Shown here in pieces: positions 40,500 through 49,384 of a stretch of DNA of 64,000 nucleotides; position 1 is the stretch's first letter; each line of letters begins with the position of its first letter. The notes under the pieces are model-generated. The model saw nothing but the letters and a program-made list of their open reading frames with translations, made no database searches and was not told the DNA's origin. The stretch spans positions 1-64,000 of the forward strand of contig JAJACV010000054.1 in assembly GCA_022601335.1 (NCBI GenBank), read 5' to 3'. The translations under genes were made by a program, and so were the position numbers. The DNA is from Chlamydiota bacterium (GTDB taxonomy: Bacteria > Chlamydiota > Chlamydiia > Chlamydiales > JAAZZY01).

Positions 40500-43400
40500 T
40501 GACTTGGATACCTCTTCAGGTTCACTCCCAGTATTCAATTCTAGATGCAACAGCATCAATTAAAGATCTTGTTTCTAAAGCGAAAGAGCATGGAATTACG
40601 GCTCTAGCTTTAACTGACCATGGAAATCTTTTTGGGGCTGTTGAATTCTATCGTAAATGCATGGAAAATGATATCAAGCCTATCATTGGGTGTGAATTTT
40701 ATGTAGCACCCAAAAGTCGACTAGATAAGACAAAAGAAATGGGTTCAAAAGTCGCTCATCAAATGACTTTAATTGCTAAAAATGAAGAGGGTTACAATAA
40801 CTTAGTTAAACTATCATCGATGGGTTATCTGGAAGGTTTTTACTATTTTCCAAGAATAGACTACGACTGTTTAATGAAACATTCTAAGGGTTTAGTTTGC
40901 CTTTGCGGGGGGCTGTCTAGCCTTCTTGCTCAAAATGTCCTTCAAGAAAAAATGACTGAGTTTAATGAAGAGATTTTAAAACTTAAAAAAATCTTCAAAG
41001 ATGATTTTTATTTACAGCTTAATCGCTTTAATATGGAACCGAGCTCCATAGAAAATGATGGAATGACGGCTGAGAGCTGGCTCGTTCAAAACTATGAAGA
41101 AGCGATTCAAAAGCAAGACAAAGTCAATTTAGCTCTAGTCAACGCATCAAAGGAGCTCTCAGTTCCTTATGTGGCAACAAATGATATTCATTATCTGAAT
41201 AGAGAAGACTGGAAAGCTCATGAAATCCTTATTAATATTCAATCAGGAGAGCCTTGTGAAATTTGGGAAAAAGATTCTCTCGGAAATTTAAAACAAAAAA
41301 GGCCGAATCCTAAAAGGCGAACCTACTTTTCACACGAACTCTATTTTAAATCTCCCCAACAGATGGAAGAGCTCTTTAAAGACTTACCAGATGCGATTGC
41401 AAATACTCAATTAGTCGCTGAGAAATGCCACTTCTCTATTGATTTTGATATAAAGCATTACCCCGTATTTGTTCCTCCGTTTATGGAGAATAAGCCTTTT
41501 AGTGAAAAAGAGCGTATGCAAGCTAGTGAGCAATTTTTAAAAGATCTTTGTTATCAAAATATTCCAACAAGGTATGACGCTGATAAACTAAAAAAAATAG
41601 AAGAACTTTATCCAAATAAAAAACCTCTCGAATTAATAAATCAGCGCTTGGAAATGGAATTGGAAGTTATTCTTAGCAAGGGAATGGGAGACTATTTATT
41701 AATCGTATATGATTTTATAGATTGGGCAAAAAAAAATGGTATTCCTGTAGGGCCAGGAAGAGGTTCTGGCGCGGGATCTATTATTCTGTACCTCATTGGT
41801 ATTACAGATATTGAGCCTTTGCGATTTTTTCTCTTTTTTGAACGATTTATTAATCCTGAGCGAAGTTCCTATCCCGATATTGATGTGGATATCTGCATGG
41901 ATAAAAGAGGACTAGTTATTGACTATACTCTCCAGAAGTATGGGAAAGCAAATGTAGCCCAAATTATTACATTTGGAACCATGAAAGCTAAAATGGCTAT
42001 CAAGGATGTGGGAAGAGTTTTAAATGTTCCATTAAGTAAAGTTAATCTAATCGCTAAGCTGATTCCCGAAGAGCTTAACATTACAATTGATAGAGCTCTA
42101 GACATTGATCCAGACCTAAATAATCAGTATAATCAAGATAGTGAAACCAAACGGGTACTTGATATGGCCCGTATTCTTGAGGGCTGTGTCAGAAATACAG
42201 GAGTTCATGCAGCAGGAGTCGTCATTAGTGGAGATCCTTTAGTGGAGCATATTCCCGTTTGCCTAGCTAAAGACTCAGAGCTCGCTGTAACGCAGTTTTC
42301 AATGAAACCTTTAGAATCCGTAGGGATGCTCAAAATGGACTTTTTGGGCCTCAAAACCCTGACTTGTATTCAAAAAGCTGTTGAGATGATTGAAGAAACT
42401 TCTCAGCTTAAAATAGATTGGACAGATCTTCCCCTAGACGATGCAAAAGCCTTTGAATTACTGCGACAAGGGAAAACATTAGGTATCTTTCAGCTGGAAT
42501 CTGCTGGAATGGCAGACTTAGCTCAAAAGCTTCGAATGGATAAGTTTGAAGAAATTATCGCAGCGATTGCTCTTTATCGTCCAGGACCAATGAGCATGAT
42601 ACCTTCCTTCATCAATAGAAAGCACGGAAAAGAAAGTATTGAAATTGACCATCCCTGGATGGAAGAGATTCTGAAAGAAACCTACGGCGTCATGGTTTAT
42701 CAAGAACAAGTGATGCAAATTGCCAGTAAACTTGCCAACTACTCTCTAGGTGAAGGGGACGTGCTTAGACGTGCTATGGGGAAAAAAGATGCAAAACAAA
42801 TGGCGGAGCAGAGAGAAAAATTTAAGGATGGAGCTAAAGCCAATGGAATTAACGAGGAAACAGCCACTCTTATTTTTGATAAAATGGAAAAGTTTGCAGC
42901 CTATGGATTCAATAAATCTCATGCAGCTGCCTACGCTTATTTAAGTTATGTTACATGCTACTTAAAAGCTAATTATTCAAAAGAGTGGATGGCAGCTTTA
43001 ATGACCTGCGACTCTGATGATGTCGGCAAAGTAGCTAAATTTATTCAAGAATGTAAAAATTTAAATATTGAAATTCTTCCTCCCGATGTTAATGAAGCAG
43101 GAAAACAATTTAGACCGACTCAAGAAGGTATACGTTTTGCGATGAATGCCATTAAAGGAGTGGGTGATGGCGTTGTTGAAACAATTATTAATGAAAGAGC
43201 AAAAAAAGGGCCTTTTGAATCGCTCTACCAGTTTTTTCAAAGAATTGACCTCAAACATGCAGGAAAAAAAAATCTAGAAGTGTTAGCACTAGCTGGATGT
43301 TTTGACTTCTGTGGATGGAGCCGTGATGAAATTGTTCTTAGTATAGAACCCATGTATGATGCGGCACTTCTCGATCAAAAAGAACAAGCAAAAGGAATTA

Positions 43401-44218
43401 TCAGTTTTTTTTCTCTCATTCCCTCAGAGAGCAAAGAGCGATTTTCTACCCCTCCAAAAGTCACATCGCCTCGAACAAAACTAGACCAACTCTTTCTTGA
43501 AAAAGAACTTCTTGGTTTTTTTCTTACTCAGCACCCCTTAGAAAGCTATAAATCTCAAATTAAAACATTAAGTTGTATACCTCTTAAATCCCTTGGTGAT
43601 ATGGAAGTAGGAGCTGTTTTTAGAACTTCATTTATTATTGAAGATGTCAAAACTCGTATTGCAATGGCATCTCAAAAGAAGTTTGCCATTCTCATGATTA
43701 GCGATGGCGTGGAGCGATTTGAACTTCCTGTCTGGAATGATCTTTATGAAAAAACACAACATTTGATTTGTAATAATCAGCTGCTATGCGCTGTTTTACG
43801 TGTCGATGAAAGAGATGGAGTAAGAAGGCTTCATTGTCATTGGTTGGAAGATCTAAATAAAGAGATAAAACAACTGGTTCATGAATGTGATCAAGCCTAT
43901 GATCAAACTAAATTACTTATAGAAAGAAGAAAAAGAGCTAAAGAGAGGAAAATGGCTTCTCCAACACCTAAAAAAATGGTCTTATCACTAAAACTTAAAG
44001 TCGACATAGATCAAATACATTTAAGTCAAATTCTTAAGTTGAAAAAACACTTCAGAACTTTTCCAGGAGATAGCCCAATAAAGATCTCCTTTTGTGAACA
44101 AAATAAAGTTATTGCAAATCTACAAATTGAATCTAATTGGGGTGTTGAAATAAATCAAACCCTTAGTAGACTTATTTTAAGTGTCTCTGATGCTATACAA
44201 ATTGTAGAGGGGACGTAA
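40499..44218 (+). CDS. dnaE: DNA polymerase III subunit alpha
   Basis: PHP domain ALTDHGNLFGAVEF; GPGRGSGAGSIILYLIGITDIEPL; YPDIDVDI; YRPGPM; 1239 aa. Confidence 0.97.
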   Translation: MTWIPLQVHSQYSILDATASIKDLVSKAKEHGITALALTDHGNLFGAVEFYRKCMENDIKPIIGCEFYVAPKSRLDKTKEMGSKVAHQMTLIAKNEEGYNNLVKLSSMGYLEGFYYFPRIDYDCLMKHSKGLVCLCGGLSSLLAQNVLQEKMTEFNEEILKLKKIFKDDFYLQLNRFNMEPSSIENDGMTAESWLVQNYEEAIQKQDKVNLALVNASKELSVPYVATNDIHYLNREDWKAHEILINIQSGEPCEIWEKDSLGNLKQKRPNPKRRTYFSHELYFKSPQQMEELFKDLPDAIANTQLVAEKCHFSIDFDIKHYPVFVPPFMENKPFSEKERMQASEQFLKDLCYQNIPTRYDADKLKKIEELYPNKKPLELINQRLEMELEVILSKGMGDYLLIVYDFIDWAKKNGIPVGPGRGSGAGSIILYLIGITDIEPLRFFLFFERFINPERSSYPDIDVDICMDKRGLVIDYTLQKYGKANVAQIITFGTMKAKMAIKDVGRVLNVPLSKVNLIAKLIPEELNITIDRALDIDPDLNNQYNQDSETKRVLDMARILEGCVRNTGVHAAGVVISGDPLVEHIPVCLAKDSELAVTQFSMKPLESVGMLKMDFLGLKTLTCIQKAVEMIEETSQLKIDWTDLPLDDAKAFELLRQGKTLGIFQLESAGMADLAQKLRMDKFEEIIAAIALYRPGPMSMIPSFINRKHGKESIEIDHPWMEEILKETYGVMVYQEQVMQIASKLANYSLGEGDVLRRAMGKKDAKQMAEQREKFKDGAKANGINEETATLIFDKMEKFAAYGFNKSHAAAYAYLSYVTCYLKANYSKEWMAALMTCDSDDVGKVAKFIQECKNLNIEILPPDVNEAGKQFRPTQEGIRFAMNAIKGVGDGVVETIINERAKKGPFESLYQFFQRIDLKHAGKKNLEVLALAGCFDFCGWSRDEIVLSIEPMYDAALLDQKEQAKGIISFFSLIPSESKERFSTPPKVTSPRTKLDQLFLEKELLGFFLTQHPLESYKSQIKTLSCIPLKSLGDMEVGAVFRTSFIIEDVKTRIAMASQKKFAILMISDGVERFELPVWNDLYEKTQHLICNNQLLCAVLRVDERDGVRRLHCHWLEDLNKEIKQLVHECDQAYDQTKLLIERRKRAKERKMASPTPKKMVLSLKLKVDIDQIHLSQILKLKKHFRTFPGDSPIKISFCEQNKVIANLQIESNWGVEINQTLSRLILSVSDAIQIVEGT

Positions 44219-44225
44219 TTAACAA

Positions 44226-44535
44226 ATGTCTTGAACATCAAAGAAAAATTAACTTTATTCTAAGAGCCCTGGACTCCCATGATTATTGGTGAGATGAATA
44301 AAAATGATGTTAAAGTTGCCAAACTTAAGTGAGAATTTGGTTAACACAAACATGAAGAAGATGAACTTTTTTTGTTGTTAAAGGTAAGCTTTATATACAT
44401 TTTCAAGATCAGGATTGTTTCTTGGAAGAAGGAGAGATATTAATAGTTCCAAAAGGTATAGAACACATGCCTTCTGCCCCTAACAAAACACATGTCATTT
44501 TAACCAAAAAATATTGTGAATACTCGAAATGTTAA
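44226..44535 (+). pseudogene. Cupin-domain protein remnant
   Basis: Reads NIKEKLTLF*EPWTPMIIGEMNKNDVKVAKLK*EFG*HKHEEDELF[-1 in T-run]VVKGKLYIHFQDQDCFLEEGEILIVPKGIEHMPSAPNKTHVILTKKYCEYSKC*; three in-frame stops and one frameshift. Confidence 0.85.
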
Positions 44536-44613
44536 AGAAAAAAGCACCATAAAAAATCTAAAAAGACTATAATCCACACTTTCTAAAGTATACTAATTAA
44601 AGAGAGACTTCTC

Positions 44614-45594
44614 ATGAAAAAAAATATTCTCCCATTTGCCGTTGCAATAGCATCTCTATCTTCTTTGTCAGCTGCAGTAACTAACCAAGAAGGACAAATT
44701 TCTAAGTCGGAGTTTACTCCTAAAATGAGTGCTATGGAACACTATAATACAGCCATGCAAGCAATGGAGCAAAAAAGCTGGAGAGTGGCATTACGTAACT
44801 TTATAGTTATTGGTATTCATTACCCAGATTCTCAAGTGGCAGAGGATGCATTCTATTTTCAAGCCGTTTGCAACTATCACCTTATGGAATACGATATTGC
44901 AAGCCGACATTTTTCTGACTATCTGACTCAAAATAACAGATTGCGCTACTTCGAGGATGCTCTGTCTTACAAGTTAGCTATTGCTGAAAAATTTAAAGAA
45001 GGCGCAAAAAAACATCTTTTTGATTCAGAAAAGTTTCCTAAATGGGCATCGGCTACTGAAGATTCTATGGCTATTTACGAGGAAATTATTTCTATAATTC
45101 CCAATCACGAACTTGCTGCTAAAGCCCTTTTGGGAAAAGCTAACTTAATGCACAAAATGAATGACTTTAAAGGAGCTATTGAAAATTTTCATACTCTGAT
45201 TAAAAGATTTCCAAAACATCCCCTAGCCTCTGATGCCTATTTGGCGATTAATGAAATCTACTTTGAACAAAGTCACACGGAATATCAAAATCCCGACTTA
45301 TTAGAGCTTGCTAAATTAAACCTTAATCGCTTTATTCAGAATTTTCCCAGAGATGGAAAAGTGGAAGAGGCTAAAGAGTATCTATCCATGATGGAAGAAA
45401 TTCACGCTAAAGGGCTCTATAATACCGGGATTTTTTATGAGAGAACAAAAAAACCAAAAGCCTCTGTAATCTATTATGTAACCGCCCTAGAAAAATTCCC
45501 TAACGCTCCTTCAACCCAACGTTGTAAAGCAAGGCTCTCTCACCTGAAAGATGCTGTGAATGAATTGCAAGTTGTTGCTGAATTAACTCCGTGA
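44614..45594 (+). CDS. BamD/ComL-like outer-membrane assembly TPR protein
   Basis: Signal peptide; repeated TPR-like motifs (ALRNFIVIGIHYPDS, AIENFHTLIKRFPKHPLASDAYL). Confidence 0.8.
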   Translation: MKKNILPFAVAIASLSSLSAAVTNQEGQISKSEFTPKMSAMEHYNTAMQAMEQKSWRVALRNFIVIGIHYPDSQVAEDAFYFQAVCNYHLMEYDIASRHFSDYLTQNNRLRYFEDALSYKLAIAEKFKEGAKKHLFDSEKFPKWASATEDSMAIYEEIISIIPNHELAAKALLGKANLMHKMNDFKGAIENFHTLIKRFPKHPLASDAYLAINEIYFEQSHTEYQNPDLLELAKLNLNRFIQNFPRDGKVEEAKEYLSMMEEIHAKGLYNTGIFYERTKKPKASVIYYVTALEKFPNAPSTQRCKARLSHLKDAVNELQVVAELTP

Positions 45595-46145
45595 AAAAGA
45601 GTCTTTGGCTTTTAGTTCTAGTTTTTACTCTATCTAGCTGTGGATACCAGCTTACTAAGGTAGGTCATGGCTCCTTAAAGACTAAAACTATTTCAGTGCC
45701 CTATGTTGAGGGGGATCAAAAAGGGGACTTTACCTCTACTTTAATTCATAACTTAGCAGCATCGGGACAATGGAGTTATACTGATGATGAAGGTGAGTTT
45801 ACTTTAAATGTGACTCTTCTTGCTATTCGAGATGAAGAAGTGGGTTATAATTATGCTATTCAAAATGGACAAGTTAATAAATGGCTGGTTCCAAATGAAA
45901 ATAATTTATCAGCCTTAGCTCTTGTAGAATTAATTGAGACAAGTTCTGGAGAAACTGTTATAGGTCCTAATTATTTATCTGCAAATGTGATTTATGATTA
46001 CGATCCAAACTTTAATGTGGATAATTTAGTTAGATTTTCTTTAGCGCAGTACAACTTTCAACAAATTGCTGCCCGCACAGCCAAAATACCCCTAGAAGAG
46101 AGACTTTCTAAAGCTATTATAGAATATATAAATAATTCTTGGTAA
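45591..46145 (+). CDS. LptE-like lipoprotein
   Basis: Signal peptide with lipobox TLSSCGYQL; TISVPYVEGDQKGDFTSTL; overlaps upstream gene by 4 nt. Confidence 0.78.
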   Translation: MKKSLWLLVLVFTLSSCGYQLTKVGHGSLKTKTISVPYVEGDQKGDFTSTLIHNLAASGQWSYTDDEGEFTLNVTLLAIRDEEVGYNYAIQNGQVNKWLVPNENNLSALALVELIETSSGETVIGPNYLSANVIYDYDPNFNVDNLVRFSLAQYNFQQIAARTAKIPLEERLSKAIIEYINNSW

Positions 46146-46178
46146 TATTCTTGACTAGAAAGATTTTTTTTTTTAAAT

Positions 46179-46928
46179 TTGTTTGGATCTAAAACCAATT
46201 ACTCTTCGCAGGGTTCTATGTCATCTACTCCACCACCAAATGTGTCTACAGAAGGTTCTTTTATTTCTTTAAATACTGGCTCTCCTCCACCCGAGCGGTC
46301 TTTATCTCCTGCTTTCAACCCTCGTGCACATCTACAAGAACGACCCCCTTCAGCAGCCAGTCCTGTGGGACTTGAATCACAGCGATTAAATCTACAAAAT
46401 ATTAAAGAAGAAGGTTCTAAAACCTCTCTGTTTGGGTTGCTATCAAGAACAAATGAATCAGAGGCGCAGATACGAGTGAGTCCTGAGGAGGATATTGAAG
46501 GAGCTCTGGGAGAGTTGTTAGTGGAGGTAAGTATTTTAGGGAGATATTGCGAGTCGGGTTCTGCTTTTGAAAGAGGGTGCTCTGATTCAAGAGGATTAAC
46601 TCAGGTACATGTAGCTTATCCAGCCACTCTTTCTATTGAAGAAGTGACTAGTCTCTCCTCTGATTTAAGATGCTTAAGGGAGCGCCTGGAAGCATTTTCA
46701 GCCGTTGTTTACACTAAGTGCCCTGGCCAGGAATCAAGAGATATCTCTACTTCTTCTTTTAATTTAGAGCACACACCTAGAACACCCCTAGGAACACCGC
46801 CAAGAGCCTCCCTAATACATAGGCCAAATATTATGCCGAGTCCTCGAGGTGAAGAAACTATATGGCCTCTCCCAGATCCTACTGTAGGAGTTGTTGGTAA
46901 TACCGATTCGCCCTATGAACGGACCTAA
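46179..46928 (+). CDS. Hypothetical Ser/Pro-rich protein, paralog 1 (TTG start)
   Basis: 249-aa ORF; N-terminus and SPEE core align with the next ORF. Confidence 0.6.
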   Translation: MFGSKTNYSSQGSMSSTPPPNVSTEGSFISLNTGSPPPERSLSPAFNPRAHLQERPPSAASPVGLESQRLNLQNIKEEGSKTSLFGLLSRTNESEAQIRVSPEEDIEGALGELLVEVSILGRYCESGSAFERGCSDSRGLTQVHVAYPATLSIEEVTSLSSDLRCLRERLEAFSAVVYTKCPGQESRDISTSSFNLEHTPRTPLGTPPRASLIHRPNIMPSPRGEETIWPLPDPTVGVVGNTDSPYERT

Positions 46929-47003
46929 AAAAATGCATTGCTATTAATATTGCAAGTTGTCTAACCTCTTATCTTTATTTAGTAACCTAATTTAGAGGTA
47001 ACT

Positions 47004-47576
47004 ATGTTTTCAGATTCAACTCAATATCGTGTTTCTAGTCCTATTCCAATAAACGGACGTGTGCCCTTCTCAACACAAGGTTTGGGAGAGCCTTTCGACC
47101 TCAGAGCTTCCACATCAAATCCTGAGTTTTCCATAAGAGGAGATAGACGCTATTTTGAGCGTGCTTCACCACTAGTTGTTAGAGGTTTCTCTCCAGAGGA
47201 AGAGTTTAAAGCTGTTTCTACCCTACTAGAAAAAATTGCTCAGATGTCTCTTTCTCACCAATTGAATTTTGAGAAAGGAGAAGGATCTGTATTTGTTGCC
47301 ACATCTTCTTGCTCTTCAGAAATAACCTCTTATCTAAGAACTGCTAGAGTAGCCCTTTCAACAGCATATAATTGTTTGAATGAACTTGAACAGTTTGATA
47401 TACAGGTTTCTACTAATCCAGTCTCTAACGTTGAAAACGATACTTTAGGTTTTCAAATGAATGGTGAGGATTTTTTGAATTCACCTAGACAACAATCCAC
47501 TTCTCCGTTTTGTCAAAGCCAACCGTCTACCTCTATTATCTTTGGTAAAGATGTAAATAGACCTGAATCTCTGTAA
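47004..47576 (+). CDS. Hypothetical Ser/Pro-rich protein, paralog 2
   Basis: 190-aa ORF, AGAGG ribosome-binding site, ATG start; aligned with previous ORF. Confidence 0.65.
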   Translation: MFSDSTQYRVSSPIPINGRVPFSTQGLGEPFDLRASTSNPEFSIRGDRRYFERASPLVVRGFSPEEEFKAVSTLLEKIAQMSLSHQLNFEKGEGSVFVATSSCSSEITSYLRTARVALSTAYNCLNELEQFDIQVSTNPVSNVENDTLGFQMNGEDFLNSPRQQSTSPFCQSQPSTSIIFGKDVNRPESL

Positions 47577-47588
47577 TAAAATTTTTGA

Positions 47589-47738
47589 TTATGGCTTCCA
47601 ATTGCTGAAAAAGTAGAAGCCTGAAATAATTGTGCATCGCCGATCAGATTGTCCGCGCTTGGCTTTCTTAGTTATATGGTGTTTAGGATATTGGTGAGAC
47701 GGTAGCTGAAGATATGTTTTTTTTGGCTTATAGCCCAT
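47589..47738 (-). CDS. Candidate small basic protein, 49 aa, not in the ORF track
   Basis: MGYKPKKTYLQLPSHQYPKHHITKKAKRGQSDRRCTIISGFYFFSNWKP; AAGGAG ribosome-binding site 7 nt upstream. Confidence 0.45.
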   Translation of the reverse strand: MGYKPKKTYLQLPSHQYPKHHITKKAKRGQSDRRCTIISGFYFFSNWKP

Positions 47739-47778
47739 CGACAAACTCCTTGATTTTTCTGCTTGTTGTAAAATTAGT

Positions 47779-47801
47779 AAGGCGCACAGGGTGTACGCCT
47801 T
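47779..47801 (-). terminator. Hairpin downstream of the 47804 ORF
   Basis: AAGGCGcACagggTGTaCGCCTT-type inverted repeat immediately after the stop codon; U-tract weak. Confidence 0.5.
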
Positions 47802-47803
47802 AA

Positions 47804-48229
47804 CTATTTTAAGCGATTAATCGCTTTGTCATTGTCTTGTATATCTTGCAAAAGTTTTTGTAAGATCTTCAAAACAAGCCTTGGCGTATTGTAGGGTCCT
47901 CCAATAGAAAGAACCATTTCTAACTGTAGCTCATCATCGTGTTGCTGTGCTACTAACGCAAAGGTGACAGGAACATTTTCAACAAGATCTGGAACAATCC
48001 AGATAACAAACTCGTTATTGTATAGAGAAATCTTATCTGGAGATTCAATAATATTAAACATTTGGGTGAGCTCTTGCTCAGCATCTTCCATTTCTAATTC
48101 ATTGCAATGCAATAAATTAAGATTTTGAAGGAAGGATAAATCAATTTTTACAATACCATCTGGAGCCCATTTTGATAAGTCTTCAGTGTACTTTTTGTAG
48201 TTTTCTTCAAGTTGCGCTGGATTAATCAT
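47804..48229 (-). CDS. Small acidic conserved chlamydial protein, type III secretion chaperone-like
   Basis: Start set at MINPAQ (48229; ORF opens at 48289). Alpha/beta acidic protein FVIWIVPDLVENVPVTFALVAQQHDDELQLEMVLSIGG. Confidence 0.6.
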   Translation of the reverse strand: MINPAQLEENYKKYTEDLSKWAPDGIVKIDLSFLQNLNLLHCNELEMEDAEQELTQMFNIIESPDKISLYNNEFVIWIVPDLVENVPVTFALVAQQHDDELQLEMVLSIGGPYNTPRLVLKILQKLLQDIQDNDKAINRLK

Positions 48230-48437
48230 ATTTATCTCCAAAAGTCTTGTGCTAAGATGAGGATTTCTATTGACTCCTCTCAATTCCATCTCTTAGGTGA
48301 CTTTTATATTTCTGTCCAGTTAAGATTAAACCTGAAAGAAAAAAAGACATATGTTATTGATTTCGAATGGATCTGTAAGCTAATCTACAGATAAGAATTT
48401 TTTAAGTTATTAATTATAAGTAGTTAGAGGTTTTTAT

Positions 48438-49337
48438 ATGAACATAAGCTGGCAAGGCTTAGTTGCCTTAGTTATTTTTGTGTTTGTCGCAAAATTAGAG
48501 GGTGCTCAAATCACAGGAATCAAGATTCACTCTCATGCAGCTATTCTTATTGATGGGGAAACTAAGCAGATTCTTTATGAAAAAAATGCCTTCGAAAAAC
48601 ATCCCCCAGCCAGTATTACAAAAGTCCCAACACTCGTTTATGCCTTAAAAAAACTCAAAGGCCAACACACTAAAAAGGTGATGGCTGATCAAGATTGTGT
48701 GGGCAGTATCACTAAGAAGCACAGCTTGCAAATGAAATATAATTATCCCGCTCACTGGATGGTTTTAGGCGGAACACACATGTCCATTCATAAGAATGAA
48801 TTAATAAAGTTAAATGATCTGCTCTACGGAATGATGATTGTCTCCGCCAATGATGCTGCCAATATTGTTGCCAAATACTCCAGCGGTAGTATTTCAGGAT
48901 TTATGGGTGAGCTAAATCAATATTTAAAGACAATTGGCTGCAGAGATACACAACTAAGAAACCCACACGGCTTGCATTATCCAAAACACCTAACCACTGC
49001 ATATGATATGGCTGTCATTACAGTAGAAGGTATGAAAGATCCCATATTTCGTGAAATATTTAAAGCCACAGAGCGTTATCTACCTGGCACAAATAAACAA
49101 AATGAAAAGAAAATAAAAAACAGAAATAAACTTTTGAAAAAAGGTCATCTCTACTTTTATCCTTACATCATTGGTGCTAAATCAGGGTATCACGACCAAG
49201 CCAAAAGCACACTGGTAGCTGCAGCTAAAAAAAATGGTAAAACCCTTATTGTTGTACTACTGCAATGCCCAGGGAGTCATCAAAAGTATGAAGATGCCAT
49301 AACTCTTTTCAAAGCAGGATTTCAAGCTCTTAAATAA
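48438..49337 (+). CDS. D-alanyl-D-alanine carboxypeptidase-like protein, short form without C-terminal anchor
   Basis: SITK (SxxK), SAN (SxN), KSG in place of KTG. Confidence 0.85.
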   Translation: MNISWQGLVALVIFVFVAKLEGAQITGIKIHSHAAILIDGETKQILYEKNAFEKHPPASITKVPTLVYALKKLKGQHTKKVMADQDCVGSITKKHSLQMKYNYPAHWMVLGGTHMSIHKNELIKLNDLLYGMMIVSANDAANIVAKYSSGSISGFMGELNQYLKTIGCRDTQLRNPHGLHYPKHLTTAYDMAVITVEGMKDPIFREIFKATERYLPGTNKQNEKKIKNRNKLLKKGHLYFYPYIIGAKSGYHDQAKSTLVAAAKKNGKTLIVVLLQCPGSHQKYEDAITLFKAGFQALK

Positions 49338-49384
49338 TTGGATAATCAAGTAAACTGAACACTTAATTTTTATGAGAAACTGTA

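Noticed and set aside
42518-43258. Short ORFs in and opposite dnaE (42518-42718, 42750-42944, 43061-43258)
   Set aside because: Alternative frames of a conserved polymerase gene.
47577-47803. Possible transposase remnant or insertion-sequence end
   Set aside because: No terminal inverted repeats or transposase motifs; the segment is better explained by a small ORF plus hairpin.
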